Below, piece after piece: positions 1 to 6,243 of a DNA stretch of 9,296 bases. This DNA comes from Helicobacteraceae bacterium (lineage in GTDB: Bacteria; Campylobacterota; Campylobacteria; Campylobacterales; SZUA-545): contig QKHD01000225.1 in the NCBI GenBank assembly GCA_003250175.1, forward strand, positions 1 to 9,296. The letters run 5' to 3'. A program made the translations under genes and the position numbers. The number at the start of each line of letters is the position of its first letter. Position 1 is the stretch's first letter. The notes beneath the pieces are model-generated. The model had not been told where the DNA came from, did no database searches, and worked only from the letters and a program-made list of their open reading frames with translations.

Positions 1-980
1 TCCAACGGACGTTTAAAGCCAAGAACCGGGCCGCTGCCGCTGCCGCGGGCGATATCGATCAGGTCGGCGATGACCGCACTGGCCGTGGCATCGCCGCCGG
101 CACCGGGGCCATAATACATGGTTTCGCCCACGCGGTCGCCGATGACGGAGATACCGTTCATGACGCCGTCGATTTTGGAGATCATTTCGTTTTTATCAAT
201 CAAGACGGGGTGGACGCGCAGGCTCACGCTGTTGCCCACTTTTTTGGCAATACCCAAGTGCTTGATGGCGTAGCCGAATTCGGTGGCGAAATGGATATCT
301 TCCTGGGTGATGTTTTCGATCCCTTCAATCAGGATATCTTCGGGCTTGGCATCGACACCGTAGGCGATGGAGGCAAGAATCAGAAGCTTGTGCGCCGCGT
401 CAAACCCACCGATATCAAAGGTCGGGTCCGCTTCGGCGTAGCCCAGGTCCTGCGCCTCTTTGAGGACGGAGTTAAAATCAACCCCTTCGTTGATCATTTT
501 GGTCAGCATATAGTTGCAGGTGCCGTTGATAATACCTCGGATGCTCTTGATATGGTTGGCAGAAAGGCCGTTTTTAAGGGCCTGAATAATGGGAATACCG
601 CCCGCAACGCTGGCCTCGTAAGCCAGGGTGTTTTCTTCGCACAGGTCTTGCAGTTCATAACGGTGGTAGGCCAGCAGCGCTTTGTTGGCGGTTACAACGC
701 TTTTGCCGCTTTTAAGCGCCTTGGAGACAATCGCCTTGGGGCCTTCGACACCACCCATGAGTTCGACGACGATATCGATCTCCGGATCGTTCAGGATATC
801 CTCCGGATCGGTCGTAAGGGGAACGGAAAGGCCACGGTTTTTGGAAAGGTCACGAACCACGCCGCGGGTGACTTTCAGCTCGATTCCCGCGCGGGCCGTG
901 ATGATTTCCTTGTTGGCTTCGAGAATATTGATGACACTGGTACCGACGGTGCCGACACCGATAATGCCGATCTTAAGCAT
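1..980 (-). CDS. hom: Homoserine dehydrogenase, 3' end cut by the window
   Basis: Catalyses NAD(P)H-dependent reduction of aspartate semialdehyde to homoserine, the branch point to threonine, methionine and isoleucine, in the cytoplasm. The frame is open from an ATG at 980-978 to the left edge, giving 326 residues with no internal stop. An N-terminal Rossmann motif GVGTVG lies at residues 8-13. The TANKALLA segment has Lys100, followed by the EASVAGGIP substrate-domain stretch at 122-130. The family signature around GYAEADPTFDIGGFDAAHK carries Asp194 and Lys198. The start is supported by AAGGA five bases upstream of the ATG. The family is usually about 420-430 residues with a C-terminal ACT domain, so the missing part is probably that regulatory domain. 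It is last in the leftward gene series, with its own promoter candidate about 60 bases upstream. Identification is by recognised motifs and is secure. Confidence 0.96.
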   Translation of the reverse strand, partial: MLKIGIIGVGTVGTSVINILEANKEIITARAGIELKVTRGVVRDLSKNRGLSVPLTTDPEDILNDPEIDIVVELMGGVEGPKAIVSKALKSGKSVVTANKALLAYHRYELQDLCEENTLAYEASVAGGIPIIQALKNGLSANHIKSIRGIINGTCNYMLTKMINEGVDFNSVLKEAQDLGYAEADPTFDIGGFDAAHKLLILASIAYGVDAKPEDILIEGIENITQEDIHFATEFGYAIKHLGIAKKVGNSVSLRVHPVLIDKNEMISKIDGVMNGISVIGDRVGETMYYGPGAGGDATASAVIADLIDIARGSGSGPVLGFKRPL

Positions 981-1042
981 GGAGATCCTTTGTTACTAGA
1001 AGGGGTTGGTTGCGTTGATAGAAAACGGTTTAAAATTGGGGG

Positions 1043-1048
1043 ATTTTA
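1043..1048 (-). promoter_or_regulatory. Candidate -10 box for hom
   Basis: On the minus strand the sequence reads TGTGTTAAAATCCCCC, with TAAAAT as a plausible sigma-70 -10 hexamer and a T-rich stretch before it. No convincing -35 is visible, which is normal for Campylobacterota promoters. Transcription would begin near 1036 and leave a leader of about 55 bases before the hom ATG. This is pattern recognition only. Confidence 0.4.
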
Positions 1049-1074
1049 ACACAAAACGAATAAAGGGGGAAGGG

Positions 1075-1098
1075 TTCCCGACCGGGAAAGGTCGGGAA
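1075..1098 (-). terminator. Perfect stem-loop between the lipoprotein gene and hom
   Basis: A 9-bp perfect inverted repeat (TTCCCGACC and GGTCGGGAA) encloses a 6-base loop. It begins 12 bases past the stop codon of the upstream lipoprotein gene and lies upstream of the hom promoter candidate, where a 3'-end structure would be expected. In the transcribed (minus) direction the T-run lies before the stem, and what follows is CCCTTCCCCC, so it is not a textbook intrinsic terminator. It could instead protect an mRNA 3' end or act as a leader element if transcription reads through. Confidence 0.4.
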
Positions 1099-1109
1099 AA
1101 AAAGAGGGC

Positions 1110-1688
1110 TTATTGAGCCAGTTTGGCAATTTCAGCGTCGAGGGTTTCGTCCGCTTTTTTTGCTTGGAACTGCTGCCAGAGGGCCTGCTCATTTTTGAGG
1201 CTGGTCATGGTAGCGTTTTTCGCTGCAGCCTGAACGGATGCAGGGTCAAGTACGACGTGTACGAAGAGTTCGCCAGTCGCCGGGTTGAGCCAGATCGCCT
1301 TTTGCTTGGAGCCGCTCAGGGTCTGGGAAGCAACCTGCTTGGAAACCTGCTGGGTTACTTTTTCAAAAGTCTGCTGGTCGCCGATACCGGTGGATTGAGC
1401 AAAGTTTTTGATCATGTTGTTAACTTTGACGCTGAGTGTCCGAGCCAGTTCGTCACGTGCATTTGCCAGTGCTTCGGTTCGTTGGAACTGAAGACCGCCT
1501 GGGCTTTTTTGTGCGCTACCGACAGCTGCGATACCGCCTTCGACCGTTGGGTCAAGTACCCACATAGGAGCGCCGGCAAGACCGGGAGCAACTGCAGGAG
1601 TTTCAGGTTTGGGTTGTTCACCGCCGCAGGCAGTAAACGTTACGGCCAGAGCCGCGGAGAGAGCCAGTGTTGTAAGTTTGAGTTTCAT
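1110..1688 (-). CDS. LPP20-family lipoprotein
   Basis: Predicted exported lipoprotein of 192 residues. It opens with MKLKLTTLALSAALAV, then a lipobox-like FTAC with the modified cysteine at residue 21. Thr or Gly after the Cys region rather than Asp suggests outer-membrane sorting if the E. coli rule applies. A Pro/Ala-rich linker (about 26-42) leads into a domain with the LPP20-type pattern: P-x-W near the start, an AVGSAQ stretch at about 54-60, then a charged helix with EALANARDELARTL. The family is widespread in Campylobacterota, named after a Helicobacter pylori membrane lipoprotein; the molecular role is poorly defined. The ATG at 1688 has AAAGG about seven bases upstream. A separate extended -10 just upstream suggests its own promoter despite the same-strand neighbour 51 bases away. 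Family call is fairly secure; function is not known. Confidence 0.85.
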   Translation of the reverse strand: MKLKLTTLALSAALAVTFTACGGEQPKPETPAVAPGLAGAPMWVLDPTVEGGIAAVGSAQKSPGGLQFQRTEALANARDELARTLSVKVNNMIKNFAQSTGIGDQQTFEKVTQQVSKQVASQTLSGSKQKAIWLNPATGELFVHVVLDPASVQAAAKNATMTSLKNEQALWQQFQAKKADETLDAEIAKLAQ

Positions 1689-1722
1689 CGCGTAACCTTT
1701 CTTGTTGAAATCGCTTCAGAGC

Positions 1723-1731
1723 AATATAGCA
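1723..1731 (-). promoter_or_regulatory. Extended -10 promoter candidate for the LPP20 lipoprotein gene
   Basis: On the minus strand the sequence is TGCTATATT, a good extended -10 (TGn followed by TATATT), preceded by the A/T-rich CTTTAATAAAAACA. It sits in the 51-base gap after the AI-2E family gene. Initiation near 1716 would give a leader of about 28 bases with a ribosome binding site. No -35 match is seen. Confidence 0.55.
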
Positions 1732-1739
1732 TGTTTTTA

Positions 1740-2798
1740 TTAAAGGTTGTTAGGGGAAGGTTCCTCAATGTTACGGTGACGTAACGAACCGTAAACACTG
1801 ATAATCGCCACAAACAACGCCGTGACCGCAGGCCCCAGGATCATTCCCCAAAAACCGTGGGTCGAAAGCCCCGCCACAATGGCAAAGAAGATAATCACGG
1901 AGTTGATCTTGGAGGGCTTGCCGATGAGGCGCTGATTGACAAAACCGATAATGAGCGGTTTGATGAAGGTATCGGCGATGATAGAGATCACCACAACCGT
2001 ATAGACCGAGATAAAGATCGCCTGGCCGATATTTCCCTGATAAAGCTCGAAAAGTGCGATGGGAAGCCACATGATCATGCCGCCTACCACCGGAATCAGC
2101 GAGGCAAAGCCGTAGAGAATACCAAAAAGAATGGCATCGTAACCCAGAAAATAGGCTGCCAGGGCAAAGAGGGCCCCTTCGAAGATGGCCGTGATAATGA
2201 TGGAGTAGCTGGTAACACTCATGACCAGAGAGGTCTCGTTAAATAAAAAGACGGCGTTTTCTTCGTCCATCGGGACATTTTCCTTGAGGTAGACGAGAAG
2301 CTTTTTTCCATAGAAGTGGGCGAAAAAGAAGAAGATGACGATCAGGATCGTGTCCTTGATAAAGATCGCACTCTTGGCCCCGATGTTACCGAAAATCCCC
2401 AAAACATCCTGGGAGAGGGCGGTGATCTGGATACCCTGAATAAAATCCTTGATCATCGGTTCGATAAAACGCAGGGATTCCGGAGCCTCCTCGAGGAGCT
2501 TGAGCACCTTTTGAATAACGTTTTGTACCAGCTTGGGGTCGACTCCGGAAACGGCGGAAGAGATGGTGACGATAAAATAGACAATCGGACCAAAAAGAAT
2601 CAGGGCCATCACCAGCGTAATCAGGGATGCGGCGGCCAGATCGTTACGGGTTTTTTCAAAAAAGTAGGCGTGCAGATTGGCCGTGGCAATCGCCAGCAAA
2701 GCGGCAATGGCCATGTCCAGCAAAAAGGGCTGGTAGATGGTGACTACCCAGTAGAAGACCAGTCCGGAGAAGATCATCAAAAAATGGTTATGGTTCAT
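1740..2798 (-). CDS. AI-2E/PerM family membrane transporter
   Basis: Polytopic inner-membrane protein of 352 residues in the AI-2E transporter (PerM/YdiK/TqsA) family. Hydrophobic segments lie near residues 8-26, 28-45, 56-80, 146-162, 195-220, 222-246, 258-277 and 300-335. As in the family, a long soluble stretch (about 83-140) separates the first three segments from the rest. Recognisable family marks are SLIPVVGGMIMWLP at about 233-246, FIKPLIIG at 278-285 and FWGMILGPAVTALF at 316-329. Substrates in the family vary (signal export, ion antiport, permease-like roles), so no substrate is assigned. The ATG is preceded by AAGG with seven-base spacing, and that site overlaps the TAA of ruvB nine bases upstream, which suggests translational coupling. 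Family call is secure, specific function is not. Confidence 0.9.
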   Translation of the reverse strand: MNHNHFLMIFSGLVFYWVVTIYQPFLLDMAIAALLAIATANLHAYFFEKTRNDLAAASLITLVMALILFGPIVYFIVTISSAVSGVDPKLVQNVIQKVLKLLEEAPESLRFIEPMIKDFIQGIQITALSQDVLGIFGNIGAKSAIFIKDTILIVIFFFFAHFYGKKLLVYLKENVPMDEENAVFLFNETSLVMSVTSYSIIITAIFEGALFALAAYFLGYDAILFGILYGFASLIPVVGGMIMWLPIALFELYQGNIGQAIFISVYTVVVISIIADTFIKPLIIGFVNQRLIGKPSKINSVIIFFAIVAGLSTHGFWGMILGPAVTALFVAIISVYGSLRHRNIEEPSPNNL

Positions 2799-2807
2799 GG
2801 CGTCGCC

Positions 2808-3818
2808 TTAAAAGAGGGTTCCGGAATCGGAGACCATGGGGAGCTTCAAAAGCTCGTAGGTCTTGGGCGTGGCGACCCGGCCTCTTGCGGTTCGCTCGAT
2901 GTAGCCGTTGGCCAGCAGATAAGGTTCAATGACATCTTCGATGGTGCCTTCGTCTTCACTGAGTGCCGCGGCGATGGTGTTAAGGCCGATGGGACGCCCC
3001 CTTGATTCGGCCAGGAGTTTCAACAGGGCCAAGTCCAGTTCGTCAAAACCGTGCTCGTTGACACCCAGGGCATTCAGCCCGTGTCGGGTGCGTTCGAGAT
3101 GGATACGGGGTTCGTCCTCTACCTCCGCAAAGTCGCGGACCCGGCGCAGCAGACGCAGGGCGATCCGGGGCGTGCCACGGGAGCGGCGGGCCATCTCGTA
3201 TCCGGCATCGTCATCGGCGGTTTTTCCCAGCTTCTCCGAGGCAATGGTAATGATTTTGGCCAGCTCTTTGTGGGTATAAAACTGCATTCTAAAATGCATA
3301 CCGAAACGATCGCGGAGCGGATTGGAGATCATCCCTGCGCGGGTCGTCGCACCGATGAGGGTAAAACGTGGAATGTCCAGCTTGATGGTCTGGGCCGCCG
3401 GGCCGCTGCCGATCACGATATCGAGACGAAAATCCTCCATGGCGGAGTAGAGCACCTCTTCGATCTGGGGGCTGAGGCGGTGAATTTCGTCGATAAAAAG
3501 GATGTCCCCTTCATTGAGGTTGGTCAAAATGGCGGCCAGATCGCCGCTCTTTTCGATCATGGGGCCGGCGGTTACTTTGATGTTAGCGTTCATCTCGGTA
3601 CTGATGAGGTAGGCCAGGGTGGTTTTTCCAAGGCCCGGAGGGCCGTAAAAGAGCACGTGATCTAAGACGTCTTCACGTTTTTTTGCGGCATCGATAAAGA
3701 CACGAAGATTGCTTTTGATCTTCTCCTGCCCGATGTATTTATCCCACTCATTGGGGCGCAGGATGATTTCTTCTTTGGAGTCAAAAGAGATTTTTTCTAC
3801 TTCGACGAGTCGTTCCAC
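2808..3818 (-). CDS. ruvB: Holliday junction branch migration ATPase RuvB
   Basis: Cytoplasmic AAA+ motor that, with RuvA, drives branch migration of Holliday junctions before cleavage by RuvC. The 336-residue length is normal. Walker A is GPPGLGKT (59-66), Walker B ends in DE (110-111) followed by IHRL, and sensor 1 lies in LIGATTRAG (154-162). PLRDRFG (167-173) carries the arginine-finger region, and sensor 2 lies in GTPRIALRLLRR (215-226). A C-terminal winged helix runs from about 257 to 330 with GRPIGLNTIA and a YIERTARGR strand. The start is GTG at 3818-3816; the N-terminus MERLVEVEKISFDS matches the RuvB start I recall from Campylobacterota, which supports it although the ribosome binding site is weak. 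No ruvA or ruvC is nearby. It lies 41 bases after rsmE, probably in one transcript. Confidence 0.97.
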   Translation of the reverse strand: MERLVEVEKISFDSKEEIILRPNEWDKYIGQEKIKSNLRVFIDAAKKREDVLDHVLFYGPPGLGKTTLAYLISTEMNANIKVTAGPMIEKSGDLAAILTNLNEGDILFIDEIHRLSPQIEEVLYSAMEDFRLDIVIGSGPAAQTIKLDIPRFTLIGATTRAGMISNPLRDRFGMHFRMQFYTHKELAKIITIASEKLGKTADDDAGYEMARRSRGTPRIALRLLRRVRDFAEVEDEPRIHLERTRHGLNALGVNEHGFDELDLALLKLLAESRGRPIGLNTIAAALSEDEGTIEDVIEPYLLANGYIERTARGRVATPKTYELLKLPMVSDSGTLF

Positions 3819-3859
3819 GGTACCGCTTTTTTAGGATTTTGCTGATTGTATCCTATTGT

Positions 3860-4525
3860 TTATAACACCATCTTTGCGGCGGCGGCCAGGGCGGCGGTTT
3901 CACTTTTGAGGATCAATCCGGAGGCAAAACCGACGACGGGGTGGCTACCAAACAGGGCCCGCTCTTTATCGGAAAAGCCCCCTTCGCAGCCGATGACCAG
4001 CGTACGGGTGGCAAGGGTCTCAAAGGTGGCGGTGGGGTTAAAGTCTAGCACCGCGCACTCCGGATGAGCTTTTAAAAATTCGCTCAGGGATGGGGAAAAA
4101 TTGATACCCATGAGATCGCTTCGGCCTGATTGTTCACAGGAGTTAATCAGGATTTTTTCCAGACGATCCTCGGAGATCCGGAAGTTTTTCTGGGAAAAGG
4201 CACAGGTAATAAAGGTAATAGACCCAACCCCTGTCTGATTGAGCATGGGCAGGCTTTTTTCCACCGTTTTTGGGTCAACAACACACCATCCGATGTGCAG
4301 ATCGCTGCCGCGTTTTGGAAGCGACTCCTGAGCAACAAGACGAAGGGTCGCGTCGCGTTTGCCGATGGATTCAATGGCGTAGGTGTGGAGAAAGTCGTCT
4401 TGAAGGTTGCGGGTGTGTACCTCAGCCCCTTCTTTTTCCCTGCGGGCTTTGATCAGGTAGCGGTAGGGTTCGTCTTCGAGAAGAATCGAATCCGCACCGC
4501 TTTGAGGGTGGAAAAGGAACTGCAT
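3860..4525 (-). CDS. rsmE: 16S rRNA (uracil-1498-N3)-methyltransferase
   Basis: Uses S-adenosylmethionine to methylate N3 of U1498 in 16S rRNA. At 221 residues it is at the short end of the normal range. The N-terminal third has the PUA-like layout (YRYLIKARREKEGAEVH at about 21-37). The C-terminal SPOUT domain has the QSGRSDL element (132-138), the cofactor-loop VIGCEGGF (177-184) and GLILKSETAALAA (203-215). The usual loop is GPEGG and LRxETA; here Pro is Cys and Arg is Lys, which I take as lineage variation because the EGG and ETA cores are kept. The ATG follows the stop of the upstream peptidase gene after a single base, so the two are almost certainly co-transcribed and probably translationally coupled. 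Confidence 0.94.
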   Translation of the reverse strand: MQFLFHPQSGADSILLEDEPYRYLIKARREKEGAEVHTRNLQDDFLHTYAIESIGKRDATLRLVAQESLPKRGSDLHIGWCVVDPKTVEKSLPMLNQTGVGSITFITCAFSQKNFRISEDRLEKILINSCEQSGRSDLMGINFSPSLSEFLKAHPECAVLDFNPTATFETLATRTLVIGCEGGFSDKERALFGSHPVVGFASGLILKSETAALAAAAKMVL

Positions 4526-4526
4526 C

Positions 4527-5708
4527 TTAGCGGCTGATGCCGGGGTTTTCGCTGTAGGAGAGCGATGCGATACGCGTCACACCGCCGGTCAGGTTCTCGG
4601 CGTAGTAGTGGAGGGTGTCCATCTGGGTGGTAACATGGGCCATGTAGGTGCGTCGGTGTTCTCCGGTCAGACCGTCTTTTTTAATGCCCCGGATATGGGC
4701 GGGGTTGATAGCGACACGGCCCTTGTAGAGACCAAAGTGAAGGTGCGGTCCGGTGGAGAGGCCGGTGTTGCCTACGTAGCCCACAATCTGGCCCTGCTTG
4801 ATGTAATCACCCCGGCGCACGCCGTGGGCATAGCCCTTGAGGTGGGCGTATTTGGTCAGGTATCCGTTTTTATGCTGGATAACGACGGTTTTTCCGTAAC
4901 CGCCCTTTTGGCCGACATAGATCGCTTTGCCGTTGGCTACACTCCATACCGGCGTGCCGACGGGGGCTGCGTAGTCGATTCCGTTATGGGCGCGGTATTC
5001 GTTCAAGATAGGGTGGAGACGTCGGGAGCTGAAAGGTGAGCTGATGCGGGACCATTTGAGGGGGTATTTGAGAAACATCCCCTGAACCGGTTTGGCCTTT
5101 TCGTCAAAGTAACCTTCGGCCTTTTCATCGTAGAAAGCGTAGTGCTTTTTACGGTGGGTCTCGATATAGGCGGCCTCTACCTCCGGAATACCCCAGGTTC
5201 GGCCCAGACGCAGCTTACGCTTATAGATAACGGAGATACGGTCTCCTTCGCGCAGATCGCGGCGGAAATCGATGGCGTCTTTAAAAATCGCATGCAGTTC
5301 CAGGGCGAGTTTGGAGTTTCCGGTGATGGATTTAAGATCATTGAGAAGGGAGGTTTTGAGCTCAAAGCTGATGTTTTCGCGGATAATATCGTATTGAACC
5401 GGAACAAATTCCAGTTTATAGTTGCCCTGGTCTTCGAAGATGGAGATCTGCAGCTCTTCGGTAATGGGAATGAGCGCCTGGAGGAGTTGATTGGTGTCGG
5501 AGGTGAGGGTGTGGTACTCCATCCCCGCAAAAATCATCTCGACCATCTCTTTGTCGTCTTCGTCGAGATTATAGTAGAGGGATTGGCTTACATTATGGTC
5601 TTCAAGGAATTGAAGAAAGGTTTTCTCCTTGGGCCAGGAGAGTTCATTGACGGTGGACGCCATGAGCGGGACAATAAAAAATAGGAGTGTTATTAGGGCC
5701 GAACGCAA
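4527..5708 (-). CDS. Csd3/Pgp3-like M23 peptidoglycan peptidase
   Basis: Predicted periplasmic zinc metallopeptidase of 393 residues. In Helicobacter and Campylobacter the related Csd3 (HdpA) and Pgp3 act as D,D-endopeptidase/carboxypeptidase on peptidoglycan and control helical cell shape. Residues 2-17 form a signal peptide (Arg then a hydrophobic run ending PLMAS). Residues 20-210 form the long N-terminal inhibitory/accessory region expected for this group. The LytM domain follows: SPFSSRRLHP (224-233), H241 and D245 in HNGID, H289 in KYAHL, and PHLHF with H322 and H324. Zinc ligands should be H241, D245 and H324, with H289 and H322 catalytic, so the enzyme looks active. The start is TTG, chosen because AAAGGA lies six bases upstream and it gives a complete signal peptide; the first ATG is 15 codons inside. 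It heads the leftward operon. Whether this organism is helical cannot be seen. Confidence 0.9.
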   Translation of the reverse strand: MRSALITLLFFIVPLMASTVNELSWPKEKTFLQFLEDHNVSQSLYYNLDEDDKEMVEMIFAGMEYHTLTSDTNQLLQALIPITEELQISIFEDQGNYKLEFVPVQYDIIRENISFELKTSLLNDLKSITGNSKLALELHAIFKDAIDFRRDLREGDRISVIYKRKLRLGRTWGIPEVEAAYIETHRKKHYAFYDEKAEGYFDEKAKPVQGMFLKYPLKWSRISSPFSSRRLHPILNEYRAHNGIDYAAPVGTPVWSVANGKAIYVGQKGGYGKTVVIQHKNGYLTKYAHLKGYAHGVRRGDYIKQGQIVGYVGNTGLSTGPHLHFGLYKGRVAINPAHIRGIKKDGLTGEHRRTYMAHVTTQMDTLHYYAENLTGGVTRIASLSYSENPGISR

Positions 5709-5727
5709 GGAAATTCCTTTATTAAAG
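5706..5727 (-). promoter_or_regulatory. Overlapping palindromes over the ribosome binding site and TTG start of the M23 gene
   Basis: Two short inverted repeats overlap here. AAGGAAATTCCTT (5707-5719, 6+1+6) reaches from inside the start codon across the Shine-Dalgarno sequence. CTTTATTAAAG (5717-5727, 5+1+5) covers the upstream edge of the same site. In the mRNA either could form a 4-5 bp hairpin sequestering AAAGGA. The stems are short and A/U-rich, so any effect would be mild. The first could alternatively be a DNA-level protein site. Confidence 0.3.
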
Positions 5728-5745
5728 TAACCTCAAAATGGCAGA

Positions 5746-5754
5746 ATACTAGCA
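5746..5754 (-). promoter_or_regulatory. Extended -10 promoter candidate for the leftward M23 operon
   Basis: The minus strand reads TGCTAGTAT, an extended -10 (TGC plus TAGTAT). Initiation near 5739 would give a leader of about 31 bases before the TTG start. No good -35 hexamer is present, and the -35 position falls inside the 11-bp tandem repeat. The element overlaps the palindrome at 5751-5763. Confidence 0.4.
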
Positions 5755-5763
5755 TAAAATGCT
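5751..5763. promoter_or_regulatory. 13-bp palindrome, possible operator
   Basis: AGCAT, a three-base A spacer, then ATGCT. It is a perfect 5+3+5 inverted repeat that overlaps the leftward promoter candidate and abuts the 11-bp tandem repeat. Its position would suit repressor binding. Short palindromes occur by chance in A/T-rich DNA, so confidence is limited. Confidence 0.35.
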
Positions 5764-5784
5764 TTGATTGACCTTTGATTGACC
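5763..5784. repeat. Exact 11-bp tandem repeat in the divergent promoter region
   Basis: TTTGATTGACC occurs twice head to tail with no spacer, followed by a further TTG. The 11-bp period is close to one helical turn, so both copies face the same side of the DNA, as in paired activator or repressor sites. The block lies at about -64 to -43 relative to the predicted rightward start and over the -35 position of the leftward promoter. Each copy also contains TTGACC, a -35-like hexamer, but at the wrong distance from the rightward -10. Confidence 0.6.
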
Positions 5785-5811
5785 TTGGAATATCGGCAAA
5801 AAGAGAAAAAA

Positions 5812-5820
5812 TGGTAGAAT
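5812..5820 (+). promoter_or_regulatory. Extended -10 promoter candidate for the lipoprotein-ATPase-transferase genes
   Basis: TGGTAGAAT is an extended -10 (TGn plus TAGAAT) preceded by an A-rich stretch at 5797-5811. Initiation near 5827 would leave about 30 bases before the TTG start at 5857. No -35 with standard spacing is visible, so expression may depend on the extended -10 or on a protein bound at the upstream tandem repeat. Confidence 0.5.
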
Positions 5821-5856
5821 CAGCCCTTAATTTATACGTAAAACGCGGGGATTTTT

Positions 5857-6243
5857 TTGATCATACGAGCAGCGGCTATGGGTGTGTTGTTGATACTGGC
5901 CTCGGGGTGTACCATCAAGGAGGTGCGACCCACGGACGAGCACAAATCCTGCGATGCCCTGGTCTTCGAAAAGGATAGTCTCTCCGGAAACATCCGGGAG
6001 GTTCCCGCCGAAGAGACTTCGTTTTTTCACTACATGGTGGTGGGTGCGGGGATCGGTGCGTCCTTGACGCCGGCCCTGCTGCTGAGCAAATATTTTTACA
6101 TGGCACCGGCCCTGACCATTACTTATTACAATCTGGTCTTTAACGACAACCAGGAAGCCGAGCGTCAGGCCGAGATTCAAACGCGCCTCAAAAAAATCGA
6201 TACCCTGCTAGACGAAAAGAACTGTACAAAAGGCAATCATTGA
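5857..6243 (+). CDS. Small predicted lipoprotein of unknown function
   Basis: Not recognised as a named family. It has 128 residues. The N-terminus MIIRAAAMGVLLIL is a short signal sequence followed by lipobox LASGC with the lipid-modified cysteine at residue 18. The mature part has a polar stretch (19-57) with Cys32, a hydrophobic region (about 60-95) rich in Gly and small residues at first (VVGAGIGASLTPALLL), a charged helical tail (97-122), and Cys123. Cys32 and Cys123 could form a disulfide. The hydrophobic stretch, broken near Lys78, could be a membrane hairpin. The TTG start is preferred: GGGGA lies five bases upstream, a stop lies just before in frame, and the later ATG (residue 8) would leave too short and uncharged a signal. 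Its stop overlaps the next start as TTGA, so it is coupled to the AAA+ ATPase. Confidence 0.78.
   Translation: MIIRAAAMGVLLILASGCTIKEVRPTDEHKSCDALVFEKDSLSGNIREVPAEETSFFHYMVVGAGIGASLTPALLLSKYFYMAPALTITYYNLVFNDNQEAERQAEIQTRLKKIDTLLDEKNCTKGNH

Noticed and set aside
210..1049. Long open frame on the plus strand (279 codons)
   Set aside because: It is antisense to the well-supported hom gene, and its composition is the mirror image of hom codons; no domain or ribosome binding site supports it.
1857..3665. Several plus-strand open frames opposite the AI-2E family gene and ruvB
   Set aside because: Rich in Asp, Gly, Arg and Gln in the manner of antisense frames, and lying wholly over conserved minus-strand genes.
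5768..5784. TTGACC hexamers as -35 boxes for the rightward promoter
   Set aside because: The nearer copy ends 30 bases before TAGAAT, far beyond the usual 16-18 base spacing; a regulator site is a better reading.
5763..5784. CRISPR or mobile-element remnant
   Set aside because: Only two 11-bp units without spacers, no flanking duplications and no cas or transposase genes nearby.
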